Shown: positions 10,301-19,680 of the stretch, piece after piece
Position numbering within the stretch: the stretch's first letter is position 1
Layout: each line of letters starts with the position of its first letter
NCBI RefSeq assembly: GCF_050589705.1
Contig: NZ_JBNGOT010000014.1
Span: forward strand, 67,033-131,032
Reading direction: 5' to 3'
Source: Sunxiuqinia rutila
Lineage (GTDB): Bacteria > Bacteroidota > Bacteroidia > Bacteroidales > Prolixibacteraceae
DNA: 64,000 nucleotides
Notes under the pieces: model-generated
Databases searched by the model: none
Seen by the model: only the letters and a program-made list of their open reading frames with translations
Told to the model about the DNA's origin: nothing
Program-made: the position numbers and the translations under genes

Positions 10301-10470
10301 GGAGGTGTTTTTTCTTCAAGCAGCTTGTAGCGTTCATTTTGGATTTTATTTCCAATCTCTGCGAAAAAATCGGACGATTGATTTTGGGCAATACTTGGCA
10401 GAACATTCGTGCTACACAGGATAATGATACTTGTAGTTGCTTGAGCAAAGAATCGAGCTAATTTAACCAT
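7303..10470 (-). CDS. GH2-family glycoside hydrolase (large, extended N-terminus)
   Basis: This 1055-residue exported enzyme has a signal peptide (cleavage likely after SIAQ, about residue 29). About 110 residues then precede the GH2 sugar-binding jelly roll (FKGVDYKASVFLNGAYVGSH at about 183-201). Immunoglobulin-like and TIM-barrel domains follow. The general acid/base is visible as Asn538-Glu539 in VTYINERFPNGEG, and the probable nucleophile is Glu630 in YYGCGEFGAEALD. GH2 enzymes act on beta-galactosides, beta-mannosides, beta-glucuronides or alpha-arabinosides; specificity cannot be assigned here. The last 250 residues form an extra C-terminal region with ILINDFQLFSNNKEEFERLA, which looks like a glutamine-amidotransferase-like or Rossmann-like fold rather than a carbohydrate-binding module. 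It sits downstream of susD, separated by a hairpin. Confidence 0.88.
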   Translation of the reverse strand: MVKLARFFAQATTSIIILCSTNVLPSIAQNQSSDFFAEIGNKIQNERYKLLEEKTPPVLPDIFLPFDRNNKNKFVVTTPQRTPAQVKEQLQQARNTYLPFMKELAPKITSHRKRIPLKNFQWRQETAEDQKNFIATLQGKGTWEQVTVPHFDAPYGRAVTYYFKELNIPEETLNGQELFLCFKGVDYKASVFLNGAYVGSHEGFFAPFEFNVSKFAQAGNNTLLVKVENDYTTTGFVAAGKERIFGDKIYGVTGLGYDNFYDGGHQCAAGMGIYQDCYLETRNAIHIDDVFVRPLYNESMAELRLQVNNYNEKRLPVTFQISVFGQNFEATVLKDSLIIPSALHIPGIGDLEKPTDWEQSTIKLGYGVNYFFYKIPMKNFRSWSNETPWLYQVQVKVLNENQQETDTYTQSFGMRSFKMDTVSRPKGRLYFNNEKIRLRGANSMGFLQQDVYKKDWDQLIDDLLLAKVCNMNFIRLTQRPVQPEIYEYADKLGIMLQTDFPTFGGIRYNQWEECVRQSAEMERLIRNHPSNIMVTYINERFPNGEGHPHRNMAQPEEYFALFRAMDEAIHKENPDRVIKKSDGDYDPPTPGLPDNHCYNTWYNGQGLGIGKLVRGYWQWVKPGWYYGCGEFGAEALDPVKTMYKYYPREWLPKNKADEKNWTANRIYAAQTHKFHYMWYNTQYSLKDWVEASHDHQAWALETVTEAFRRDTNMVTFAMHLFIDAWPAGWMKTIMDVDRNPKKGFFAYQEALKPTIVSLRADRHHFWSGEQTKFETWICHDPNTVPQDYVLKYQLEHNGRVIYSGQSATDIPANSSRFQGYISFKTPVVNKRTTYQLRAALFDKNGELIDAVVNNIDVFPTQSSSENKKITAMGNTTTQAQYILETLKIENNKNFSSSDIILINDFQLFSNNKEEFERLAQSGKRIILFDIPVGTHQIGGTEVIVQNTSMGSYYFASPQTGHRFTKDAEPFDFRMWYDEEAEYIMPFLNKIVIADRWNPILSSGNTNWVEDQGKAAAVAELKLGKGEIIICELNLKSKLQTNPIANNFAKKLLFQK

Positions 10471-10505
10471 GATTCAGGTCGTTTTTATGTGTCTGAAGTT
10501 TATTG

Positions 10506-10537
10506 AAGGAGCCAGCATTTTGATGTGCTGACTCCTT
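10506..10537 (-). terminator. 12-bp hairpin between susD and the GH2 gene
   Basis: Arms 10506-10517 and 10526-10537 pair over 12 positions around an 8-nt loop. The only non-Watson-Crick position is a G-U pair on the minus-strand RNA but a C-A mismatch on the plus strand, which suggests the structure acts in the minus-strand transcript. It lies between the susD stop (10567) and the GH2 start (10470) and may protect or attenuate the mRNA so that susCD are expressed above the enzymes. Confidence 0.6.
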
Positions 10538-10566
10538 ATTTTTAGAGAATGATAAAGTAGTCTGGA

Positions 10567-12207
10567 TTAATATCCAGGATTTTGTTCAAGTACAGCTCCT
10601 GTATTTCTATCAATCACCGATTGTGGGATTGGAAATAGGTTGTTATGTGGGCTAACCGTTTTTTGTGCAGCCAGATGTCCATAACTTTTGGTGCGTTCAT
10701 AAAGTAAGTTCAACCGACAAAGTGTTAAGGTACGGTATTCTTCGCCAAATAGTTCACGAGCTCGCTCATCTAAGATGTAGTCCAGGGTAACATCTGCACT
10801 TTCTATAAGTGTTGCCGAAGAACGCGCTCTTACTGTATTAATATCAGCCGCTGCCTTGTCTTTGTCTCCTTTTCCAAAGTAGGCTTCGGCGCGGAGTAAG
10901 TAAGTCTCGGCTAAACGAATGACGTAGAAATCTCGCACATAACCATTGTCTGGTTTGGCATCAAGGTGTTTATCAGTGCCAAATTTCCACCAAACAGGAT
11001 AGATTAGTTGCATGGTATCTTCAAGGCTCGTTAAAAATGATTCAGGGATTAAGTCTCCAGCTTGATACCCCAGCTTAGCTCCTTCGCCAGCATCTCCAGC
11101 AAAATAGAACTTACGTTTGATACAAGTTTCAGAATTACGGATATCTTGAGCGGCGTTTTTCCAGATTTTATAGTTGGTGTAGTTTGTTGGTCTCACAAAG
11201 GCCACCCCACGGCCAGTACTATCCTGAGCAACACCCGAGTATCCGGCTTTTGTAAGACGCCACCACGATGGATGCATGATCCGCTCAATTAAAGGACGCC
11301 CGTAGTTGACCGTTCCTCCGGGAGTGTTATATTCCATTTGTGCTACCCAAATGGCTTCCTTGTTGCCTTCCTGGTATTGCTGGTTTCCTATGCGAAATAG
11401 ATCCCAGTAAACGTTTTTCCCTACTTCAGAAGCACGGGCTCCGAAGCGCGATGTCATAAGCTGATAATCACCATCTTCACCATCAATGACTCTTGAAGCC
11501 GCTGTAATGGCACCGTCATAATCTTTGAGACAAATGTTGATTTCGGCTAATAAGTGATCGGCAGCAGCTCTAACAATTCGCCCTGGAATTGCCGTTTTTA
11601 TTGGAAGGTGTGTGCTTGCAAATTCCAGATCTGTTTTCGCAAACTGCCATATTGTTTCGCGCGGAGTCCTTGTAAAATCAACTTTAGGTTCATTAACCGG
11701 AGCATCAACAAGGGGAACACCTCCATACAAGTGGGCTAGGTTGCGGTAGGCAAATGCTCTGAAGAAGCGTGCTTCGGCGGCAATCGCATTCTTTTCTTCA
11801 TCACCGTTCCATTTAACTTCTTCTCGTTCTACCCCTTCAATAATGGTGTTGGCTACTTTAATAATGCCATATTGCCAGGAATACCAACGGCTGGATAGTG
11901 ATTCAAACTCGTTAACTTGAGACCAGTCGTTAAAAACTTTTTGATCATCTCTAGGGGAAAAACATACATCAGTACCGAGTCCTAAAGGAAAAATGTCTCC
12001 CTCGCCGTCTCCAGCGTTGTAGAATGTTTGTACGTTGCGGTGCAGCGTTCCTATGGCCATTTCAAACTGAGACTTATTTAAATAAGCATTCTCTGTTGTC
12101 AGAAATGACTTGGCTTCTTCGTTCAGAAAATCTTCATCTGAACTACAGCCGGCAAATAGCAACAGGATGGCTGTCAATAGTGTTAGTGTATATTGATTCA
12201 TCTTCAT
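10567..12207 (-). CDS. SusD/RagB-family outer-membrane glycan-binding lipoprotein
   Basis: This is the surface glycan-binding lid of a SusCD importer. It has a lipoprotein signal ending LLLLFAGC with lipidated Cys21, followed by SSDEDFLNEE. SusD hallmarks include IAAEARFFRAFAYRNLAHLY with GVPLVDAPV in the N-terminal TPR part and the C-terminal VIRLAETYLLRAEAYFGKGD, ILDERARELFGEEYRTLTLC and LFPIPQSVID ending in QNPGY. The length, 546 residues, is normal. It follows susC by 21 bp and is the second gene of the HTCS-associated operon. The ligand is unknown. Confidence 0.95.
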   Translation of the reverse strand: MKMNQYTLTLLTAILLLFAGCSSDEDFLNEEAKSFLTTENAYLNKSQFEMAIGTLHRNVQTFYNAGDGEGDIFPLGLGTDVCFSPRDDQKVFNDWSQVNEFESLSSRWYSWQYGIIKVANTIIEGVEREEVKWNGDEEKNAIAAEARFFRAFAYRNLAHLYGGVPLVDAPVNEPKVDFTRTPRETIWQFAKTDLEFASTHLPIKTAIPGRIVRAAADHLLAEINICLKDYDGAITAASRVIDGEDGDYQLMTSRFGARASEVGKNVYWDLFRIGNQQYQEGNKEAIWVAQMEYNTPGGTVNYGRPLIERIMHPSWWRLTKAGYSGVAQDSTGRGVAFVRPTNYTNYKIWKNAAQDIRNSETCIKRKFYFAGDAGEGAKLGYQAGDLIPESFLTSLEDTMQLIYPVWWKFGTDKHLDAKPDNGYVRDFYVIRLAETYLLRAEAYFGKGDKDKAAADINTVRARSSATLIESADVTLDYILDERARELFGEEYRTLTLCRLNLLYERTKSYGHLAAQKTVSPHNNLFPIPQSVIDRNTGAVLEQNPGY

Positions 12208-12228
12208 AATTCTGTTCTTTTATTGAGG

Positions 12229-15200
12229 TTAGAAACTTAGATTTGCTCCTAGGGTGATTATGCGTAATGCCGGGTTTGAAGTTCCGATAGTTCCACCGGT
12301 CTCTGGATCAAGCCCGGTCCAATCGGTCAGTGTAAACAAGTTTTTTCCGCTAGCAAATATCTTCAGAGTACTGACATTTAATAGATTCGTTATTTCTTCA
12401 GGGCAGGTGTAGCTTAGCGTGAGGTTTTGTAAGCGAACGAACTCTCTTGATTGGTAAAAGCCATATCCAAAAGGATTTCCATAATTGGGTCTTGGATTTT
12501 TAGTGCTTTGGTTATCCGGCATCCAGTATTCATCGTTTAGCCAGTTTCCAACTTCCGGCATAATCTGTCCTGGGTTAAGTCCATATTTGTTGTTTCCCAG
12601 GTAGCGATTTTTCCCTCCGGCAATAAAGTTGATGTCGAAATAGAGTTGGAAGTTTCGGAAAGTTAGGGTGTTGGATAGGTTCATGTTGAATGCGGGAGTA
12701 CGATAACCAATAATTGAACGATCAGCAGAGTTGATAACTCCGTCAGGTTGCCCCGTCAGGTTGCCTTCATCGTCACGTCCATTAATATCCCTTATTTTTA
12801 AGTCGCCAGGTGCAAACCCAAATTGATTGATGTATTCTGTGTCCTCAGTCTGTACAATGCCCTCCACTGTATAGTCATAGATAGCTCCAAGCTCTTCTCC
12901 AATGAACCACCCGTTACCAATATCGTCGTCTTCTACGCCGTCTCCATCACTATCCAATCCATATAGGCTGACTAGTTCACTTCTGTTTCTCCAGAATGAG
13001 TATCCGGTTTCCCATTTGAAATGATCCTGATCAATGTTAGTTGATTTTAGCGAAAATTCGATTCCTGTATTATCAACTTGGGCCAGATTGGTTGTTATGC
13101 TGCCGTAACCAGTCATGATTGGAAGGTATCGGGTAAGCAGTTGGTCGGTTGTTTGACTTTTATAGGCGTCCAGGCTCCCGGATAATTTACCATCAAAAAT
13201 GGAAAAGTTTAATCCAAAGTTAAAGGCTGAGGTTGTTTCCCAGGTTAGTGCTTTGTTGGCTAGTGCAGATGGATAGGAATAAATGAAAGGGCTGTCTCCA
13301 AAAATTGTTGTTCCTGTGCTAACACTTGCCATAGTTGCATAAGGAGCGATACCTTGATTTCCATTTTTTCCGTATGATGCACGAAGCTTTACATAGTCAA
13401 GCATTGGGAAGTTATCTTTTATGAAATTTTCTTCGCTAACTGTCCATGCAATTGAGGCTCCCGGAAAATTTCCAAATTTATGTCCGGGGGCAAAGCCAGA
13501 AAAGCCATCTCGTCTGAAATTAAGGGTTAGGAGATACTTGTTGCGGAAGGAATAGTTTAGCCGCCCGATGTACCCAACATTGCTTTCCTGCCTGTAGTCG
13601 GTACTACCGCTTCGTTTCTCACTGTTCCCTAATGATAACCCATTCCAGCCTAAAACAGTTGTTCCGGTTGCCTCAAAATCGCTGGCTGCATACCGAACAT
13701 TTTCTCGGATGTATTGCTCGCGGGTATAGCCTAAAAGCATATCAACCTTGTGATCCTTGACATGGAAATTGTAGGTGAGAATATTGTCGATCAGCCAGTT
13801 TCTGGTTGTCTCAATTTTCTTCCACCCGTTTGCTTTATTTAAGAATTTTGAAGGATTTAAAATGTCGTCTTCAATGAGTGTATTGATGTAGGCGTTTTCG
13901 TGTGCAAAATTTGCTGTTTTTGTCGTCAGTCTGTTTTCTGAGACATTGACACGATAGTTTAGTCCTTTAATGTAGGGAACCTTAATGTCTACAAACCCTG
14001 TTGTTCTTAAGCTATAGTTCTTATTCATATCATCAGCAAGACGAATATCTCCAGAACCGGGGTTTCCCCAGTAAGGGTTAAGTAAGGACGTGCTGCCTGA
14101 AGGGAAGCGCTGCAATTGATTTTCGTAACCATCAACATATTTGTAGCTAAAGGGACTCATATAAGTTGCTTCGTACAAGCCAGGAGATTTACCTGAATAA
14201 TCGCGCGCTGCATAGTAGAAATTTAAGCCGAAAGACAGCCAGTCAGTGATTGTATTCTCTATTTTAGAAGTGATTGCATATTTCTCATAAATATCGTTGG
14301 CAACAACTCCCTGCTGGTCAACATATGTTCCGGAAACATAGTAATTAGTTTTTTCAGTTTTTCCTGAAATACTGGCTTCGTAGTTTTGCAGGACACCGGT
14401 TTGCGAAATTTCATCCATCCAGTTGATCTGATGTCCTTCCTGGTAAGCTTTCAACTCCAAAGGCCATAGAATATCTTCCAAATCAAGATCTTCAGCCCCT
14501 CTGATTTTCTTGTTATCGCGCCTCCATTGAATGAAATCATCACCAGTGCGCATGTCTGGTTTTGTGGTCCAGTTTTGAATTCCGGTATAAACGTTTAGGT
14601 TAATCGTTGGTTTGGACGACTTTCCTTTTTTTGTGGTAATAATGATTACTCCGTTTGCGGAACGAGAACCATAAATGGCAGCAGCACTGGCATCTTTTAA
14701 AATATCAATAGAAGCAATATCATTTGTGCTGAGCTCATTGATACTTCCATGGAAAATAACACCGTCAACGACAACCAATGGATTGTTGCTGGCATTTAAC
14801 GAATTTTGTCCGCGAATTAGCAGACTCGGAGATGCTCCAGCGCTTGTGACCTGCCCAATGTTAAGTCCAGGAGTTGTTCCTTGGAGAGCTTGCATGGGAT
14901 TGATGTTAGGGACAATGGCAATTGGGGAATCTTCGAGCCTTACACTGGAAACGGAGCCTGTAAGGTCCTTCTTTTTTGTTGTACCATATCCAATGGCAAC
15001 AACCTCTTCAAGGCCAAATACATCACTTTTTAAAACAACAGGAGCCTCTTGAATACTACTCGCTTTAACTTCTTCAGTTTTCATCCCAATAAATGAAAGC
15101 TGAAGAATTGCTTCAGGAGAATTAACCTCAAGTGTGAAATTACCATCCAAATCGGTTATCGTTCCGTTAGTGGTTCCTTTTTGTACAACATTTGCTCCCG

Positions 15201-15324
15201 GAATAGGACTGCCGCCCTCCTCGGTTACAGTACCCTGTATTTTTAAATTTTGGGCACTAGCTGATAAAATAAACAACAGCAGACAGCTTACTGTTAGTAA
15301 AAAATTTTTCATAAGCTTTTTCAT
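12229..15324 (-). CDS. SusC/RagA-family TonB-dependent outer-membrane transporter (no STN domain)
   Basis: This 1031-residue protein is the TonB-dependent channel partner of the following SusD. It has a signal peptide ending SASAQ, then a carboxypeptidase-regulatory-like domain (IQGTVTEEGGSPIPGANVVQ, about residues 28-100). The TonB-box/linker EEVVAIGYGTTKKKDLTGSV follows, then a plug domain (NPLVVVDGVI, ASIDILKDASAAAIYGSRSA, NGVIIITTKKG) and a beta-barrel finishing NPALRIITLGANLSF. It lacks the N-terminal STN signalling domain present in the other two SusC proteins of the window. That agrees with control by the divergent two-component regulator rather than by a sigma/anti-sigma pair. Confidence 0.96.
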   Translation of the reverse strand: MKKLMKNFLLTVSCLLLFILSASAQNLKIQGTVTEEGGSPIPGANVVQKGTTNGTITDLDGNFTLEVNSPEAILQLSFIGMKTEEVKASSIQEAPVVLKSDVFGLEEVVAIGYGTTKKKDLTGSVSSVRLEDSPIAIVPNINPMQALQGTTPGLNIGQVTSAGASPSLLIRGQNSLNASNNPLVVVDGVIFHGSINELSTNDIASIDILKDASAAAIYGSRSANGVIIITTKKGKSSKPTINLNVYTGIQNWTTKPDMRTGDDFIQWRRDNKKIRGAEDLDLEDILWPLELKAYQEGHQINWMDEISQTGVLQNYEASISGKTEKTNYYVSGTYVDQQGVVANDIYEKYAITSKIENTITDWLSFGLNFYYAARDYSGKSPGLYEATYMSPFSYKYVDGYENQLQRFPSGSTSLLNPYWGNPGSGDIRLADDMNKNYSLRTTGFVDIKVPYIKGLNYRVNVSENRLTTKTANFAHENAYINTLIEDDILNPSKFLNKANGWKKIETTRNWLIDNILTYNFHVKDHKVDMLLGYTREQYIRENVRYAASDFEATGTTVLGWNGLSLGNSEKRSGSTDYRQESNVGYIGRLNYSFRNKYLLTLNFRRDGFSGFAPGHKFGNFPGASIAWTVSEENFIKDNFPMLDYVKLRASYGKNGNQGIAPYATMASVSTGTTIFGDSPFIYSYPSALANKALTWETTSAFNFGLNFSIFDGKLSGSLDAYKSQTTDQLLTRYLPIMTGYGSITTNLAQVDNTGIEFSLKSTNIDQDHFKWETGYSFWRNRSELVSLYGLDSDGDGVEDDDIGNGWFIGEELGAIYDYTVEGIVQTEDTEYINQFGFAPGDLKIRDINGRDDEGNLTGQPDGVINSADRSIIGYRTPAFNMNLSNTLTFRNFQLYFDINFIAGGKNRYLGNNKYGLNPGQIMPEVGNWLNDEYWMPDNQSTKNPRPNYGNPFGYGFYQSREFVRLQNLTLSYTCPEEITNLLNVSTLKIFASGKNLFTLTDWTGLDPETGGTIGTSNPALRIITLGANLSF

Positions 15325-15345
15325 TTTAGATAAAATAATCGTTCA

Positions 15346-15380
15346 CAAAGCTATCAGAAGAGCAATCTCCTTGTTACAAA
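15346..15380 (-). promoter_or_regulatory. Candidate promoter of the susC operon
   Basis: Read on the minus strand, TAGCTTTG (15353-15346) matches the Bacteroidota -7 box TAnnTTTG exactly. TTTG (15380-15377) lies 23 bp upstream as a possible -33 box, slightly longer than the usual spacing of about 19-21. Transcription would begin about 15 nt ahead of the susC ATG at 15324. It lies in the divergent gap with the two-component regulator gene. Confidence 0.55.
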
Positions 15381-15508
15381 GGAATCGGGCTTACTTTTGT
15401 AGTTTTTCGGAGGACTAATACAAATTCGGAATATTCTAATATAGATTCGGTGTAAGTCATTTTGCCTATGTAGAAAGTATTACTTTTAGCAGATAAACCC
15501 CGAAATAC

Positions 15509-18500
15509 ATGATGGATAAAAAGAGCTTAACTTTTTTATTGTTTTGGTTTATTGTATTGGTGCCATCGGTTGGATATGCTGAAGAACTGAGTTTTATTCA
15601 ATATCGAACGATCGATGGGTTGTCATTTAACAATGTTGATTATCTGGCCGAGGATGATGAAGGCTTGATTTATGCCTGTACAAATCTTGGTTTGAATATT
15701 TTTGATGGAACTAAGTTTACTGTTTTCAACCAATACAATACGGATGGGTTTACGAATAAAGTTAATTTGGTTACTCCCATTGCTCCCGGATATATATTGA
15801 TTGGTACAGCTGAGAAAGGATTGTTTGTCTATAATAAGTTTGAAGAACAGATTATCTCATTGAAAGAGTTTTTCGGATTTCCTTTTTTTTCAGCAGTGGT
15901 AGCAACCATGGATGAGCAACACCGGGTATGGATTGGAAGTGATGATGGAAGATTGTTTTGTCTTGACGGGAAAGAACTCATTTGTGCGATTCAACAAGGA
16001 AATCCTCTGAATTTGGTACAGGTTGATAATTTACCAAAAGCCAGGATTAATTCCTTGTTAGCTTTGAATAAAGAAATTTTACTTGGAACAGATGAAGGCG
16101 AAATATACCGCGTTCGCAAGATTGGGAATGATTTTATTGTAGATAAGCCTTTAAGCTTAAGGTCAATAGCCTGTGTTTATGCTTTATTTGAGAAAAATAA
16201 AGTATTGTATGTGGGAACAGAAAAGGGAATTTATCGTCTGAGCAATTATATGGACTTGTCTTATAATAGTGAAATGACGCTGGATGAGCCTTTTTGTCTG
16301 GAACGATGTATTGTTCGAACGATCTCAGCACATGGATTGAATTTGTGGGTGGGGACCGAAGGAAATGGTTTATTTAAAGTACCGATTAATCCCCAAAAAA
16401 AATCAACAATTCAGCAGATAAATTATTCCAACAACAAACGCAATGGGATTAATTCAGATTATATTCTTTCATCTTTAATTGATTCAGATGAAAACCTATG
16501 GATAGGAACCTGGTTCGGAGGAATTAATCATTTAGATTTGAAAAAGCAGAATTATGCTTTCATTTATGATCAGGAAAATGAGAATGATATTTACTCGAAC
16601 ATAATCTGGTGTTTACAAAACAAATCGGATGATGAATATTGGGTCGGAACGCATGGAAATGGACTATGTAGCTACCGATTGGATGAAAATAGCTTTGTGC
16701 AGGAAAAATATAGTCCGGAACTCCAGTCGATATCTTCCATGTATCAGACGTCAGACAATAACTATTTGTATGTTGGAACCTGGGGGCGTGGAGTTAAGGT
16801 CTACAATGCCCAAACCCTGGAAGCCTTGCCACATATGGAAAAAGCTTTGGCTAGGTTGGCCGATGATCGTATTTATTCAATACTTCCAGATCCAAATGGG
16901 AACTTATGGATTGGGTGTTTTAAGAATGGCTTGCAACGTTTTTGTAAAGAGAAACAGCAACTGGAACCAATTGTTCTAGCCAAAAAACAGATCGATATTC
17001 GTTTTATATTAATAGACTCCATTAAAAATATGATATGGGTCGCTTCTTTGCAAAATGGATTATTTCGAGTTGAATGCTCTGAGACTTGGGAGCCAGTATC
17101 CATACTTCATTTCGATAGGTTTGACGGCCAAACAGAACGTCTGAAGCCTGAATCCTTGTTTTTGGACGCCGACAGACGGTTATGGATTTTATCACGCAAT
17201 GGCATGGGGTATTATGATGAAGCAGCACAAAAAGCTAAAAAGCTGACTATTTTAAGTGGATGCATTACAACGGGAATGACAACTGATCAACAAGGTGCTT
17301 TTTGGGTGAGTAGCTATAATGGAATTTATAAGGTGAATCCTGAGAATGGATATTCTGAAGAAATGCTAACCGATCATGCATTTCATTCCATCGTATACAA
17401 TAAAAAAGAAAATGTGCTGCTAGCAACCAGCGATGAAGGAGTTTTAAAAGTTGATCCTGATCATGAAATAAATATGGGGAGTGAGCCCAAAATAATTTTA
17501 TCAGACTTGAAAATACTCGATCAAGAGGTGAAGCCGGGAATTAAGCTTGCTGACAAAATGATTTTAGACAAGCGGCTGAATTATTGCGATACTTTGATCA
17601 TTCCTCATTTTAGCCATACGTTTTCAATTCGTATGAATATCCTGTCTTTTTCGAAAACACAGAAAGAGAAAATCAGTTACATGCTTGAGGGGTTTGAAGA
17701 AATCTGGAATGTTTTGCCAGGCAAATCAGCAAAAGCAGTATATACCAATGTTCCACCAGGGCGTTATTTGTTTAAGGTTAAAGCAGCCAATGAGTATAAC
17801 CTTTGGTCAGACGAGAGAAGTTTGGTACTGATTAAAGAAAAACCATGGTGGGGGACCAATTTGGCTTGGAGTATCTATGTGATTATTGTGGTAGGTATTA
17901 TTTATTGGATCATACGTGAGCTCAATATTCGTGTGAAAATTCGGCAAGAGTTGAGAATTGAACGAATTAAGCAGGAACGCGAACATGAGTTGTATCAACA
18001 AAAGGCTGTTTTCTTCACCAATATTTCACATGATTTACGCACTCCTCTGACCTTAATTATTGGACCTTTGGAGGAAATGTTGGAAAGCAAACAGTTTAAT
18101 GATAAGGTGGAACAAACACTTCAACGTATGTTGAAAAATGCCCGAATGCTTTTGGGATTAATTAATCAAATTCTAGATTTCCGAAAAGCTGAGACAAATA
18201 ATTTGAAACTGGAGTTAAAACAGACTGATCTGAGTGTATTTTTGCACCATGTCTATAGTCAGTTTAATGAGTTAGCGAAACAAAAGAAAATTGATTTTGA
18301 TTTGGTTTGTCCGGAAGACTCTATAATATTGGTCGCAGATCCTCAAAAATTGGAATCGATATTGTTTAACCTATTATCGAATGCAATTAAGTTTACACCT
18401 TCCTATGGAAGTATTCTTGTTGAATGCCGCACTGATGATACAAATGTGATTATTCGGATCTGTGATACAGGAAAAGGAATGGCTCAGCATGAAATTCCTA

Positions 18501-19519
18501 ATATTTTCAATCGCTTTTATCAACTGAAACCTTCGGGAAAGTCTCTAGGCACGGGGATTGGATTAAATCTGGTGAAACGCTATATGGATCTTCATGAAGG
18601 GAGTGTTGAGGTACAAAGTAGCTTGGGAAAAGGGAGCCAGTTTACACTTATATTTCCGCGGGGCAAGGTCCAGGGGCAATATGAGGAATATAGTTTTCAA
18701 ACATCCATATCTTCTTTAAATGTTGAACATCAAGAGAGCATAGAGCAGGATGGCTTTAAAAAAGAGCCGGTCTTGGTTGTTATTGATGATCATCAGGATA
18801 TTCTTGATTACCTGAAAGATATTTTGGAGAAGAACTATCGCGTTTATACGGCAATAAATGGGAAAGAAGGTCTGAGCTTGGTCGCTCGTAAACACCCTGA
18901 TCTGGTTATAAGTGATATTATGATGGAGGATATGGATGGCTTGATGGTGTGTAAAAAGATAAAATCCAATTTGAATAGTTCTCATATCCCGATTATTCTT
19001 TTAACGGCAAAAAATGCATTGGAAGATCGGATTGAGGGATTTGATAGTGGGGCTGATGAATATATTGAAAAGCCTTTTAATAGCAAGTTACTGTTAACCC
19101 GGGTACGTACTTTAATTGAACATCGGGAACTGATCAAGAGGCGTTTCTTGCTCTCTGACCTGAAAAATACAGAAGTTGCTCCTTCATCTGTCGATGAAAA
19201 ATTTATGAAGCAGGTTGTTGAGCTTATCGAGGCACATATCAATGATTCTGATTTTACGGTTCAAAGTTTAGTCGATGAGATGAAGGTAAGCCAAGATCAG
19301 TTGTATCGAAAAATCAAGGCTTTGACAGGTTTGTCGATTAATCACTTTATTCGTCTTTTGCGATTGAAACGAGCAGCGCAAATGTTGGCTTCAGGACAGT
19401 ATACAGTTAGTGAGGTCGTTTTTCAGACAGGATTTAATAATCCGTCCTACTTCACGAAGTGTTTTAAAACGGAATATGGAGTATTACCAAGCGATTTTAT
19501 ACAGCAAGTCAATGAATAG
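15509..19519 (+). CDS. Hybrid two-component system sensor/response regulator (HTCS)
   Basis: This single-chain sensor and DNA-binding regulator (1336 residues) senses oligosaccharide in the periplasm and activates a PUL. After a signal peptide (ending VGYAEE) come periplasmic beta-propeller repeats (for example NLWIGTWFGGINHLDLKKQ, RVWIGSDDGRLFCLDG) to about residue 690, then a Y_Y_Y domain (SYMLEGFEEIWN, TNVPPGRYLFKVKAANEYNL). One membrane segment lies near 785-803 (WSIYVIIVVGIIYWII). The kinase has His841 in NISHDLRTPL and ATP-binding motifs NLLSNAIKFTPS, DTGKGM and GTGIGLNLVKRY. A receiver domain has phosphoacceptor Asp1136 in VISDIMMEDMDG, and an AraC-type helix-turn-helix ends the protein. 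All catalytic residues are present. It is divergent from susC and most likely regulates that minus-strand operon. Confidence 0.95.
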   Translation: MMDKKSLTFLLFWFIVLVPSVGYAEELSFIQYRTIDGLSFNNVDYLAEDDEGLIYACTNLGLNIFDGTKFTVFNQYNTDGFTNKVNLVTPIAPGYILIGTAEKGLFVYNKFEEQIISLKEFFGFPFFSAVVATMDEQHRVWIGSDDGRLFCLDGKELICAIQQGNPLNLVQVDNLPKARINSLLALNKEILLGTDEGEIYRVRKIGNDFIVDKPLSLRSIACVYALFEKNKVLYVGTEKGIYRLSNYMDLSYNSEMTLDEPFCLERCIVRTISAHGLNLWVGTEGNGLFKVPINPQKKSTIQQINYSNNKRNGINSDYILSSLIDSDENLWIGTWFGGINHLDLKKQNYAFIYDQENENDIYSNIIWCLQNKSDDEYWVGTHGNGLCSYRLDENSFVQEKYSPELQSISSMYQTSDNNYLYVGTWGRGVKVYNAQTLEALPHMEKALARLADDRIYSILPDPNGNLWIGCFKNGLQRFCKEKQQLEPIVLAKKQIDIRFILIDSIKNMIWVASLQNGLFRVECSETWEPVSILHFDRFDGQTERLKPESLFLDADRRLWILSRNGMGYYDEAAQKAKKLTILSGCITTGMTTDQQGAFWVSSYNGIYKVNPENGYSEEMLTDHAFHSIVYNKKENVLLATSDEGVLKVDPDHEINMGSEPKIILSDLKILDQEVKPGIKLADKMILDKRLNYCDTLIIPHFSHTFSIRMNILSFSKTQKEKISYMLEGFEEIWNVLPGKSAKAVYTNVPPGRYLFKVKAANEYNLWSDERSLVLIKEKPWWGTNLAWSIYVIIVVGIIYWIIRELNIRVKIRQELRIERIKQEREHELYQQKAVFFTNISHDLRTPLTLIIGPLEEMLESKQFNDKVEQTLQRMLKNARMLLGLINQILDFRKAETNNLKLELKQTDLSVFLHHVYSQFNELAKQKKIDFDLVCPEDSIILVADPQKLESILFNLLSNAIKFTPSYGSILVECRTDDTNVIIRICDTGKGMAQHEIPNIFNRFYQLKPSGKSLGTGIGLNLVKRYMDLHEGSVEVQSSLGKGSQFTLIFPRGKVQGQYEEYSFQTSISSLNVEHQESIEQDGFKKEPVLVVIDDHQDILDYLKDILEKNYRVYTAINGKEGLSLVARKHPDLVISDIMMEDMDGLMVCKKIKSNLNSSHIPIILLTAKNALEDRIEGFDSGADEYIEKPFNSKLLLTRVRTLIEHRELIKRRFLLSDLKNTEVAPSSVDEKFMKQVVELIEAHINDSDFTVQSLVDEMKVSQDQLYRKIKALTGLSINHFIRLLRLKRAAQMLASGQYTVSEVVFQTGFNNPSYFTKCFKTEYGVLPSDFIQQVNE

Positions 19520-19600
19520 TTTTAAGCATGAGGGAATTGGACGAGGTCGTCGGTATTTGTAAAGGAAGAATTCTTGTTTTTCCGTATTTATTATCGTGTT

Positions 19601-19632
19601 TTTGTGACCAGAAATAACAATTCACTATTTTG
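19601..19632 (+). promoter_or_regulatory. Candidate promoter of the GH29 gene
   Basis: TTTG at 19601-19604 is followed after 21 bp by TATTTTG (19626-19632), which is one base short of the Bacteroidota -7 consensus TAnnTTTG. It would start transcription about 40 nt ahead of the ATG at 19681. The match is imperfect. Confidence 0.3.
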
Positions 19633-19680
19633 TTGACGAATTAAAGATTGATTTTCTAAACCAACTTAAATACTACAAAA

